Assembly: GCA_003224635.1 (NCBI GenBank)
Contig: QHZK01000393.1
Coordinates: 1-5,338 of the forward strand
Reading direction: 5' to 3'
DNA length: 5,338 bases
From: Acidobacteriota bacterium
GTDB lineage: Bacteria; Acidobacteriota; Terriglobia; UBA7540
Shown: piece by piece, positions 1 to 5,299 of the stretch
Numbering within the stretch: position 1 is the stretch's first letter
How the letters are laid out: each line of letters begins with the position of its first letter
The notes under the pieces: model-generated
What the model saw: the letters and a program-made list of their open reading frames with translations, nothing else
Databases searched by the model: none
Told to the model about the DNA's origin: nothing
Translations under genes and position numbers: made by a program

Positions 1-20
1 AGAAGGCAGAAGACGGTGAC

Positions 21-67
21 CGAGGGCCCGAGCCCCGACCCCTGAGCCCCGACCCCTGGTCCCTGTC
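21..67. repeat. GC-rich heptamer tandem array at the 3' end of the archease gene
   Basis: A 14-bp block, GAGCCCCGACCCCT, occurs twice in direct tandem (30-43 and 44-57). Each copy reads as two 7-bp units, GAGCCCC and GACCCCT, followed by a degenerate GGTCCCT (58-64). The array runs almost to the archease stop codon (TAA on the minus strand, complement of 68-70). It resembles one arm of the inverted heptamer arrays elsewhere in the window, although its unit is GC-rich and unrelated in sequence. A matching inverted arm is not evident and could lie beyond the left edge. The periodicity is seen directly; any function is unknown. Confidence 0.7.
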
Positions 68-484
68 TTAAATGTCCACATACACCTGTGCCCGCCAACC
101 GTCGGCGGTCTTCTCCAGAGCGAGTTGATGATAGGTCACGGCCTTCACCAGCAAATTGACCTGGTGGCGCGCGCGGTCGAATTTTTCCCCGCGAGCGACG
201 GCGGAAATCGAGCGGTCCGTCAGACTGCGCACCTCGAAGCTGCAAAATACCCAGCCGTCGGCGTCGAAAAGATAGAGGACCTCGCTGAGCCAGTTGACCA
301 GCAGGTCTGAAGGGCCGGAGCCCTCAGCCTGAACAGGCACGTCGGTGGCTGGATCGACGCTATCCAGATCGACGATGATGTTCATGAGAGCGCGAGCTGC
401 GTTGGCGAAGACCTCTTCGCGCGTCGACCCGAAGGCCTCGAACCCTACGTCCGCTGTGTGTTCGAGAACTCGAAAGGGTTCCAT
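68..484 (-). CDS. Archease, activator of RtcB-type RNA ligase
   Basis: This is a complete 138-residue archease-family protein, the usual length for the family. Archease is a cytoplasmic, metal-binding accessory factor that promotes guanylylation and turnover of the RNA ligase RtcB, which works in tRNA splicing or RNA repair. The family hallmarks are visible: the N-terminal EHTADVGFEAFG (residues 8-19) with its conserved Asp12, the motif VKAVTYHQL (113-121), and the terminal VYVDI (134-138), whose Asp137 is the expected last metal ligand. The ATG start at 484 places the family motif correctly; the Shine-Dalgarno sequence is weak. The gene is divergent from the GIDE gene and shares a gap of about 146 bp with it. 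No rtcB gene is in the window, but it could lie beyond the left edge, downstream of archease. The family call is firm; partnership with an RtcB is inferred from the family. Confidence 0.93.
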   Translation of the reverse strand: MEPFRVLEHTADVGFEAFGSTREEVFANAARALMNIIVDLDSVDPATDVPVQAEGSGPSDLLVNWLSEVLYLFDADGWVFCSFEVRSLTDRSISAVARGEKFDRARHQVNLLVKAVTYHQLALEKTADGWRAQVYVDI

Positions 485-630
485 GGCCCGTAATCATCTT
501 ACTGAATCGCCGGGCGCTTGGGTAGTTCGGGAACGGCATTGCGCGTTTTGGACGCGCGGGCTGGACTTTTCGCCAGCCCTCCGGTAGCATGGCCGAATTC
601 TGGTGAACTCATGTCGATCAGGATCGAAGC
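485..630. promoter_or_regulatory. Divergent intergenic region with two adjacent small hairpins
   Basis: This gap separates the divergent archease and GIDE starts, so it should carry promoters for both; I see no convincing -35/-10 pair. It contains two abutting inverted repeats: GCGCG (541-545) with CGCGC (553-557), then GGGCTGG (558-564) with CCAGCCC (573-579). Both loops contain TTTT. They could form paired hairpins in the GIDE leader or an operator site, but short G/C stems arise easily by chance in GC-rich DNA. Unlike the co-directional gaps, this one has no heptamer array. Confidence 0.35.
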
Positions 631-1473
631 GTGTCTGGGTACGTCCGAGAACTGGTTGATTACTGGCTGGGGACGAAGAGGATGTGGTCTGGAAAACAAA
701 AACTCGAAATCTGGCTGGCCTTGGGGTTTGGCTTTGGACTCTACTCGTTCTTCAAGGGGTTTCGCGTCTATCGCGAGTACCGCGTGATCGAAGACACGCC
801 CGAGATGCCCATCCGAAGCGTCGCCATGGGGCTTGTGGCGGTGCGCGGCAAGACCGCGAGCGAGCCGCCCCTGACCAGCCCCCTCAGTCACACGCCGTGC
901 TTTTTCTACAGAGTCGACATCGAAAGGTTCCAAGGCTCGAGGCCCGACCGGATCGGGGGCGGGAGCTGGAGTCACTACAAGACGCACGCGAACGGAGCCG
1001 CGTTCTACCTTGAAGACCCCACAGGCAAGGTGCTGGTCGATGCGCTCGACGCGGAACTCGATGTCGTCCCGCGCGACCAGCGCGAAGTCTTTAGAAGCGA
1101 GGTAGACTTCTACCCCGTGGGGGACGCGGCCTTGGGTGAGGCGACCGATCACCAGCTCCTGGCCTATATCTCCAAAGTCGCGGGCACCAGCGGCCTGGCT
1201 TCCGGCCGTTTTCGCTTGACCGAGTATTGCATCGAGCCCGACCAGTGGTACGATGTCACGGGGACCTGCGCCGAAAACCCGCACGCGGCGGACGAGCACG
1301 ATCGAAACTTGATCAAGAAAGGGGAGAACGAGCCCACGTTCCTGATTTCGTCGAGAGACAAGGCAGGCGTCGAAGCCAGCCTTCGATGGAAGGCGTTCGT
1401 GGGCGTCTTCGGAGGAGCAGCGCTCTCCATCTTCTGCCTGGCGTTTCTGCTGGTGCGGCTGGGCTGGCTGTAA
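631..1473 (+). CDS. GIDE-domain membrane protein (bacterial relative of the MUL1/MAPL membrane domain)
   Basis: This 280-residue protein has a membrane helix at about residues 26-44, a large soluble middle, and a second helix at about 255-277 close to the C-terminus. The middle has the pattern of the GIDE domain: EPPLTSPLSHTPCFFYRVDI (78-97), a D-P-T-G-K-V-L-V-D strand (129-137), a R-L-T-E-x-C-I-E-P-D motif (195-204) and FLISSRDK (237-244). In eukaryotes this two-helix arrangement is found in the mitochondrial E3 ligase MUL1, which adds a C-terminal RING finger. No RING or Cys/His cluster is present here, so ligase activity should not be assumed. The GTG start at 631 has AGGA seven bases upstream; an in-frame ATG at 682 would give 263 residues and keep both helices. 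The TAA lies 19 bp before the first lemA start, which points to one operon. Bacterial GIDE genes are often seen next to lemA genes. The biochemical role is unknown. Confidence 0.8.
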   Translation: MSGYVRELVDYWLGTKRMWSGKQKLEIWLALGFGFGLYSFFKGFRVYREYRVIEDTPEMPIRSVAMGLVAVRGKTASEPPLTSPLSHTPCFFYRVDIERFQGSRPDRIGGGSWSHYKTHANGAAFYLEDPTGKVLVDALDAELDVVPRDQREVFRSEVDFYPVGDAALGEATDHQLLAYISKVAGTSGLASGRFRLTEYCIEPDQWYDVTGTCAENPHAADEHDRNLIKKGENEPTFLISSRDKAGVEASLRWKAFVGVFGGAALSIFCLAFLLVRLGWL

Positions 1474-1478
1474 GCGCG

Positions 1479-1485
1479 AAAGGAG
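1479..1485 (+). promoter_or_regulatory. Ribosome-binding site fixing the TTG start of the first lemA gene
   Basis: AAAGGAG lies seven bases before a TTG at 1493, inside the 19-bp gap after the GIDE stop codon. No ATG or GTG is positioned better, so the TTG is the likely initiator. The short gap suggests coupled translation of GIDE and LemA. Confidence 0.7.
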
Positions 1486-1492
1486 CTACAGG

Positions 1493-2068
1493 TTGGGTTT
1501 GGGCCTTCTGATCGCTCTGGTCGTGATCCTGGCGGTGATCGGCGCGGTCGCGTATTTTGTCACCATTTACAACAGCCTGGTCCGACTGCGCAACGACATT
1601 GACAAGGCCTGGGCGAACATCGACGTCCTCCTCAAGCAGAGGCACGACGAACTCCCGAAGCTGATCGAGACGTGCCGGGGCTACATGCAGTACGAGCAGA
1701 AGACGCTCCAGCTCGTCGTCGAAGCGCGCAACGCTTACCAGAAAGCGGGCAGCCTCCCGGAAAAGGCCCAGGCGGACAACCTGCTGAGCGGCGCGCTCAA
1801 AACCCTGTTTGCGGTGGCGGAAAGCTATCCCGAGCTGAAAGCCAACAACAATTTCATGCAGCTCCAGAACCGCATCACCGAGCTCGAGGAAAAGATCGCC
1901 GACCGGCGGGAATTTTTTAACGACGACGTCAATACCTACAACATCCGCATCCAGGAAATCCCGGACGCGCTCCTCGCCTGGCTGATGCACCTCGAGAGAA
2001 AGGACCTGTTCAAGGTGGCGGAGGAAGACCGCCGTGACGTGGAAGTGAAATTCGCGTCGGGACAGTAG
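1493..2068 (+). CDS. LemA family protein (first of two tandem paralogues)
   Basis: This 191-residue LemA-family protein has the usual family length. One membrane helix occupies residues 4-23 and is followed by the conserved IYNSLVRLRNDIDKAWANID (25-44), then LLKQRHDELPKLIETCRGYM (46-65). The rest is predicted to be a long helical bundle exposed on the non-cytoplasmic side, with VVEARNAY (75-82) and RITELEEKI (127-135) typical of the family. No lipobox cysteine is present. LemA proteins are widespread membrane-anchored helical proteins whose molecular role is not settled. The gene is the middle member of a GIDE-lemA-lemA series and starts at a TTG with a strong ribosome-binding site. Its TAG stop (2066-2068) falls inside the first unit of the heptamer array that follows. 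The family assignment is firm. Confidence 0.93.
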   Translation: MGLGLLIALVVILAVIGAVAYFVTIYNSLVRLRNDIDKAWANIDVLLKQRHDELPKLIETCRGYMQYEQKTLQLVVEARNAYQKAGSLPEKAQADNLLSGALKTLFAVAESYPELKANNNFMQLQNRITELEEKIADRREFFNDDVNTYNIRIQEIPDALLAWLMHLERKDLFKVAEEDRRDVEVKFASGQ

Positions 2069-2141
2069 ATAGTAAGTAGTAGGTTGGGAAGAACGATAGG
2101 GACGCGGGTCCTTACCTACTACCCACTACCTACTACCTACT
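2064..2141. repeat. Inverted heptamer array between the two lemA genes (unit TACCTAC)
   Basis: The left arm holds GTAGATA, GTAAGTA and GTAGGTT (2065-2085). The right arm holds TACCTAC, TACCCAC, TACCTAC and TACCTAC in perfect 7-bp register (2113-2140). The arms are inverted: 2064-2084 pairs with 2121-2141 at 18 of 21 positions. The centre (2086-2112) contains a small tip hairpin, GGAC/GTCC (2100-2103 with 2108-2111). The first unit contains the TAG stop of the upstream gene, and the array ends four bases before the next ribosome-binding site. No U-tract follows, so it is not a classical intrinsic terminator. It could be a processing or stabilising hairpin, or simply expanded spacer DNA. Confidence 0.85.
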
Positions 2142-2144
2142 GAG

Positions 2145-2150
2145 AAGGAG
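2145..2150 (+). promoter_or_regulatory. Ribosome-binding site that favours the ATG of the second lemA gene
   Basis: AAGGAG ends seven bases before the ATG at 2158. A TTG in the same frame at 2152 would have only one base of spacing, so the ATG is preferred and the protein is two residues shorter than the longest open frame. Confidence 0.75.
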
Positions 2151-2157
2151 TTTGGCC

Positions 2158-2748
2158 ATGCAGCCTGCTGCGACCGGCGGAACGATCGTCACCCTGATTA
2201 CCCTGGCCATTTTGGTGCTGATTGGGCTCGGGATCATCGCCTACTTCGTGGGCATTTATAACAACCTGGTGAGGCTCAAGAACATGATCGAACGGTCTTT
2301 TGCCGACATCGACGTGGTCTTGAAGCAGCGGCACGACGAACTGCCCAAACTGATCGAGACCTGCAAAGGGTACATGCAGTACGAGCAGAAAACCCTGGAG
2401 GCCGTAGTCGAGGCTCGCAATGCCTACTCGCGCGCCACGACCCCCGCCGAGAAAACGCAGGCGGACAACATGATCACCGGCGCCTTGCGCACGCTCTTTG
2501 CGGTCGCCGAAAAGTATCCCGACCTGAAGGCCAACGCCAACTTTCTCGAGCTCCAGGCGCGCATTACCGCCCTCGAGGAGAAGATCGCCGCGCACCGCGG
2601 CCTGTTCAACGAGGACGTGAACGCCTTCAACATCCGCATTGCCTCCGTTCCTGACACCTTCGTCGCAGGCATGATGCACCTCCAACCCCATCCGTTGTTC
2701 CAGGCCACAGACGCGGACCGCGAGGACGTCCAGGTGAAGTTTACGTAA
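2158..2748 (+). CDS. LemA family protein (second of two tandem paralogues)
   Basis: This 196-residue LemA-family protein has a short N-terminal tail and then a membrane helix at about residues 9-30. Next come IYNNLVRLKNMIERSFADID (33-52), VLKQRHDELPKLIETCKGYM (54-73) and VVEARNAY (83-90), all close to the first lemA product. Counting by eye over roughly 170 aligned residues, about two thirds are identical. The most variable parts are the membrane helix, the linker after the VVEARNAY segment (91-100) and the last 40 residues, so the copies have diverged but both look intact. The arrangement suggests duplication within the operon, possibly giving a hetero-oligomeric membrane assembly. The gene ends only 18 bp from the convergent purE gene, and no terminator is visible between them. 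The family is certain; the function is not established. Confidence 0.93.
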   Translation: MQPAATGGTIVTLITLAILVLIGLGIIAYFVGIYNNLVRLKNMIERSFADIDVVLKQRHDELPKLIETCKGYMQYEQKTLEAVVEARNAYSRATTPAEKTQADNMITGALRTLFAVAEKYPDLKANANFLELQARITALEEKIAAHRGLFNEDVNAFNIRIASVPDTFVAGMMHLQPHPLFQATDADREDVQVKFT

Positions 2749-2766
2749 TCGAACGGGGAGGTTCTC

Positions 2767-3294
2767 TCACCGAGCCGGCCCGGACTCGCGCGGGTCGGGA
2801 TGTTCGAGTACCGCCTTAGCCTGCGCTTCGCGATAGCGCCCGACCGCCTCTCGAATCTCCGGGTACTTGTTGGCAAGGATGGCCGCCGCAAATAGCGCCG
2901 CGTTCACGGCGCCCGCTTTGCCGATGGCGAGGGTGCCTACCGGGATGCCAGCCGGCATCTGCACCATCGAGAGGAGCGAGTCCAGTCCCTTCAGGGCCTT
3001 CGATTCCATGGGTACGCCGAGGACGGGAAGCAGCGTCTTGGCAGCCGTGACGCCCGGCAGGTGGGCCGCTCCGCCCGCTCCGGCGATGATGACCTCGAGA
3101 CCCCGGCGCTCTGCCGACTCCGCATACGCGAGCAGCGCGTCCGGCGTGCGGTGGGCTGAGACCACGCGCACTTCAAACGCGATTCCCAGTCCTTTCAGCG
3201 TATCGGCAGCGTGGGTCATGGTTTCCCAGTCTGACCTGGAACCCATAATGATGCCGACCAGCGGCCGGTTCGAGGCTGGGGGGGATTTATGCAT
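2767..3294 (-). CDS. purE: N5-carboxyaminoimidazole ribonucleotide mutase, PurE
   Basis: This 175-residue class I PurE converts N5-CAIR to CAIR in de novo purine synthesis, normally after PurK makes N5-CAIR; it acts in the cytoplasm, usually as an octamer. Visible motifs are GIIMGSRSDWETM (14-26), which binds the phosphate, SAHRTPD (46-52) with the likely catalytic His48, AGAGGAAHLPGV (71-82), and SMVQMPAGIPVGTLAIGKAG (109-128). The last 15 or so residues form a charged tail, a mild extension of the family core. The ATG at 3294 is the only start that keeps the first beta strand; no clear Shine-Dalgarno sequence precedes it, because a heptamer array begins 11 bp upstream. purK is not in the window. 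The gene lies downstream of isocitrate dehydrogenase on the same strand, separated by 125 bp that are mostly repeat, and converges on the second lemA gene. Confidence 0.96.
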   Translation of the reverse strand: MHKSPPASNRPLVGIIMGSRSDWETMTHAADTLKGLGIAFEVRVVSAHRTPDALLAYAESAERRGLEVIIAGAGGAAHLPGVTAAKTLLPVLGVPMESKALKGLDSLLSMVQMPAGIPVGTLAIGKAGAVNAALFAAAILANKYPEIREAVGRYREAQAKAVLEHPDPRESGPAR

Positions 3295-3305
3295 GCGGTA
3301 TAACG

Positions 3306-3419
3306 ATGAATGATGAATTATGAATTATGGACAAGGACGCGGTGGACAAAGAAATTCATCATTCAGCATAGTCAGCACTCATAATTCATAATTCTCACTT
3401 TACACTTTACCCTTTACGA
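3306..3419. repeat. Inverted heptamer array between icd and purE (units ATGAATT / ATAATTC, then ACACTTT)
   Basis: The left arm has ATGAATG, ATGAATT and ATGAATT in register (3306-3326). The right side keeps a single 7-bp phase from 3353 to 3419 and includes AATTCAT, CATTCAG, ATAATTC twice (3381-3394), then TCACTTT, ACACTTT and ACCCTTT (3395-3415). It runs up to the TAA stop of the dehydrogenase gene (complement of 3420-3422). Two perfect inverted pairings share left-arm bases: 3307-3319 with 3353-3365 (13 bp) and 3315-3329 with 3380-3394 (15 bp). These would largely compete in RNA. On the transcript this region is the 3' end of icd and the leader of purE. Confidence 0.85.
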
Positions 3420-4880
3420 TTAGTCTTCTCCCTGCGACTTGGTGAAGCCAGGCTGGCCGTCGAATTCGTGGAGCTTCTCGAGGTGCGTCCAGCGATGCTG
3501 GCCGGAGACGCGATCGAGCAGGCCGAGCAGTTGTTCATCGGTCAGCCCGCCGTCCGCCGAGCGCGTGATGAAGCGGCAGAACCAGTGGTCCACGCAGTCG
3601 GTAATCGCGCCGGTTGCGGGATAGACTTTCGTGCCGCGGTTGGAAATCATTTTCAACTTCAGAGGCGTTCCGGCGGAAAGTTGCTCGAGACTCCGCCCCA
3701 GTTGCTCGGCGTCAAGGCTTGACTCGATGAAAACATCCACGCCGATCACTCGGCGCGTCTTTGCCACAACAAAGTCCGGCTTCGAGGATACTCGCGGCAG
3801 CTTCAGAGGTTTGTAATCGCGCACGCGCCAGCGCTCGGACTTCCGTCCCAGGTTCGAGATGATGGCGTCCGTGTAGGCGCTGGTGGGCGTGCCTTTGTCG
3901 TAGCCGGCGATATCGCCCGTGCGCACCTTGCCTTCCTCCAGGGTCACGAGCACCGCGTGCTCGATCCGGGCGGCGGCGTCAAACTCGTCGAGATAGCGAA
4001 GCATCAGCACGGCGGTCAGGATCAGCGCCGTGGGGTTGATGACGTTCTTGCCCGCGTATTTCGGCGCCGAGCCGTGGACCGCCTCGAAGATGGCGACCTC
4101 GTTGCCGATATTGGCGGAGGCCGCAAAGCCCAGTCCCCCGATCAGCGCCGAGGAGAGGTCGCTGATGATGTCGCCGTTCATGTTGGTGGTCACGATCACG
4201 TCAAACTGTTCGGGCCGCTTCACGAGCTGATGGGCGCAGTTGTCGATGATGATGTGAGAGGACTCGATGTCGGGGTAGTCTTTGGCGATCTCCTCGAAGG
4301 TCCGCTTCAGCAATCCCTCGGTCAACTTCATGATGTTCGACTTGGTGGCGCAGTGGACCCGCTTGCGGCCCTCCGCGCGCGCCAGCTCGAAAGCCAGCCG
4401 CACAATTTTTTCGCAGCCTTTGCGCGAGATCAGCTTCAAGCATTGCGCCACGCCCGGCGTCTGCATGTGCTCGATGCCCGCGTACAGGTCCTCGACGTTT
4501 TCGCGCACTACAACCAGGTCGATGCCGCGCCCGCTATAAGGCGTCGAGATGCCCGGAAGCTCGCGCACCGGCCGGATGTTGCCGTAGGTTTCAAAGAGCT
4601 TGCGCAGGGTGACGTTGGCGCTCTTCTCGCCGAACCCGACCGGAGTTTCGAGCGGCCCCTTGAGTGCGACGCGCGTCTTGACGACCGACTCGATGGTCTC
4701 CGGAGGGACGCCCGACGGCAGGCCCCTTTTGAAGACGCTCGCGCCCGCCTGCCTCTCCTCCCACTCGATGGGCGCGCCCGTGGCCGCAATGATGCGTCGC
4801 GCCGATTCGACAACCTCCGGTCCGATGCCGTCACCCGGAATCAGCGTAACCAGCTTTTTGCCCGAAGGCGTAAGGCGCAT
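3420..4880 (-). CDS. icd: Isocitrate dehydrogenase, long Thermus/Rickettsia type, probably NADP-dependent
   Basis: This 486-residue isocitrate dehydrogenase oxidatively decarboxylates isocitrate to 2-oxoglutarate in the TCA cycle and supplies reducing power in the cytoplasm. The N-terminal half reads as a canonical beta-decarboxylating dehydrogenase: LIPGDGIGPE (13-22), GEKSANVTLRKLF (84-96) with the isocitrate ligands Ser87, Asn89 and Arg93, RENVEDLYAG (126-135) with catalytic Tyr133, Lys180, and metal ligands Asp213, Asp237 and Asp241 (NMNGDIISDL, 233-242). EAVHGSAPKYAGKNVINPTA (266-285) carries the Lys-Tyr pair linked to NADP preference. From about residue 350 there is a C-terminal extension of roughly 135 residues ending in FDGQPGFTKSQGED, as in the Thermus thermophilus enzyme. 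I chose ATG 4880 over an in-frame GTG at 4913 because a purine-rich Shine-Dalgarno sequence precedes the ATG and the leading residues of the longer form look non-family. It is not 3-isopropylmalate dehydrogenase, given the isocitrate-type SANVTLR motif and the extension. Confidence 0.96.
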   Translation of the reverse strand: MRLTPSGKKLVTLIPGDGIGPEVVESARRIIAATGAPIEWEERQAGASVFKRGLPSGVPPETIESVVKTRVALKGPLETPVGFGEKSANVTLRKLFETYGNIRPVRELPGISTPYSGRGIDLVVVRENVEDLYAGIEHMQTPGVAQCLKLISRKGCEKIVRLAFELARAEGRKRVHCATKSNIMKLTEGLLKRTFEEIAKDYPDIESSHIIIDNCAHQLVKRPEQFDVIVTTNMNGDIISDLSSALIGGLGFAASANIGNEVAIFEAVHGSAPKYAGKNVINPTALILTAVLMLRYLDEFDAAARIEHAVLVTLEEGKVRTGDIAGYDKGTPTSAYTDAIISNLGRKSERWRVRDYKPLKLPRVSSKPDFVVAKTRRVIGVDVFIESSLDAEQLGRSLEQLSAGTPLKLKMISNRGTKVYPATGAITDCVDHWFCRFITRSADGGLTDEQLLGLLDRVSGQHRWTHLEKLHEFDGQPGFTKSQGED

Positions 4881-4883
4881 GGG

Positions 4884-4894
4884 CCTTCTTCTCC
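4884..4894 (-). promoter_or_regulatory. Ribosome-binding site for icd
   Basis: On the minus strand GGAGAAGAAGG ends three bases before the ATG at 4880. The GGAG part sits ten bases upstream, a little far but usable. Its presence argues for the ATG and against the GTG at 4913, which lies right at the edge of the heptamer array. Confidence 0.5.
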
Positions 4895-4913
4895 AAAGTG
4901 CCGGGACGAGCAC

Positions 4914-5022
4914 TGAATTATGAAATGTGAATTGTTTTGAATTGTGAATTATGAATGCTTGAATTGCCAGGAATTCAGAACTCGCGCTTCACCATTCACC
5001 ATTCATCATTTTCACTCACTAC
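4914..5022. repeat. Inverted heptamer array upstream of icd (units TGAATTA / TTCACCA)
   Basis: The left side has TGAATTA, TGAAATG and TGAATTG in register (4914-4934), a three-base slip, then TGAATTG, TGAATTA and TGAATGC (4938-4958) and one more TGAATTG (4960-4966). The right side has TTCACCA, TTCACCA, TTCATCA, TTTTCAC and TCACTAC in one 7-bp phase (4988-5022). The two sides are inverted in sense (TGAA against TTCA), but pairing is imperfect; the centre is 4967-4987. The last unit contains the TAG stop of the 58-residue gene (complement of 5019-5021), so the array overlaps the end of the coding region. Confidence 0.8.
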
Positions 5023-5195
5023 CGGGCCGCCAGATACATCACCCACCCTAGCACGACCGCGACGCCGACGAAGAGGCCGAACGATTTCGCGCCATAGAGC
5101 ACGCGCTCGCGAGGGGTGTCCTTGCTGATCACGCCGAACACCACCGAGACCGGCAAGGAGAACAGTAGCAGGGCGGCGAAATGCTGGATCACCAT
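5019..5195 (-). CDS. Small two-helix membrane protein, 58 residues, unknown function
   Basis: Reading the minus strand from an ATG at 5195 to a TAG at 5019 gives an uninterrupted 58-residue protein. It begins MVIQHFAALLLFSLPVSVVF and ends LGWVMYLAAR. Two hydrophobic helices (about residues 5-24 and 38-56) flank a short polar loop, SKDTPRERVLYGAK (24-37), whose Arg/Lys content suggests it faces the cytoplasm. The composition is that of a real small membrane protein: third codon positions are GC-rich while the flanking DNA is AT-richer repeat. The reading frame also fills almost exactly the space between two heptamer arrays. No strong Shine-Dalgarno sequence is visible; a GTG directly after the ATG is an alternative start. 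It is co-directional with icd and with the partial gene upstream. I do not recognise a named family. It could be an accessory subunit of a respiratory or transport complex encoded to the right, but that is a guess. Confidence 0.72.
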   Translation of the reverse strand: MVIQHFAALLLFSLPVSVVFGVISKDTPRERVLYGAKSFGLFVGVAVVLGWVMYLAAR

Positions 5196-5203
5196 CTTAA
5201 AAC

Positions 5204-5296
5204 CAGTGACGAGTGACGAGTGACAAGTGACGAGCCCACTGACAGCTGACGAGCAGGTCGTTCGATCCTCTCCTTGTCACTCGTCACTTGTCACTG
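5204..5296. repeat. Inverted heptamer array upstream of the small membrane gene (units AGTGACG / TTGTCAC)
   Basis: The left arm is AGTGACG, AGTGACG, AGTGACA, AGTGACG in perfect register (5205-5232), followed by more degenerate TGAC-containing units to about 5253. The right arm is TTGTCAC, TCGTCAC, TTGTCAC (5274-5294). The arms pair at 23 of 24 positions (5204-5227 with 5273-5296), and the one exception is a G-T pair. This is the strongest hairpin in the window. It begins four bases from the TAA stop of the partial gene and ends nine bases before the start of the 58-residue gene. No U-tract follows on the minus strand that would make it a standard terminator. Confidence 0.88.
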
Positions 5297-5299
5297 CAC

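Noticed and set aside
589..606. Five-codon leader peptide (ATG at 589, TGA at 604-606) upstream of the GIDE gene
   Set aside because: It has no ribosome-binding site or regulatory codon run; an ATG-stop this short is expected by chance.
499..1299. Long open frame on the minus strand (266 codons) opposite the GIDE gene
   Set aside because: It mirrors the GIDE reading frame, has no family motifs and no ribosome-binding site; it is a shadow of GC-rich coding DNA.
2064..2141. Classical intrinsic terminators at the inverted arrays
   Set aside because: Stems are long and mostly AT-rich or mixed with large loops, and no U-tract follows on the transcribed strand.
1313..2691. Minus-strand open frames opposite both lemA genes (1313-1990 and 2137-2691)
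   Set aside because: Their resemblance to each other is explained by the two lemA copies they mirror; neither looks like a folded protein family.
2749..2766. Bidirectional terminator between the second lemA gene and purE
   Set aside because: The gap is only 18 bp and shows no inverted repeat or T/A tracts.
4881..4913. GTG start at 4913 adding 11 residues to isocitrate dehydrogenase
   Set aside because: It abuts the heptamer array, lacks a ribosome-binding site, and the added residues do not resemble the family N-terminus.
3957..4916. 319-codon plus-strand open frame opposite icd
   Set aside because: It lies inside an unmistakable isocitrate dehydrogenase gene and its product is low-complexity, rich in Arg, Asp and Val.
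2064..5296. CRISPR array or transposon ends as an explanation of the repeats
   Set aside because: Units are 7 bp with no spacers, differ at each locus, and have no target-site duplication, transposase or cas gene nearby.
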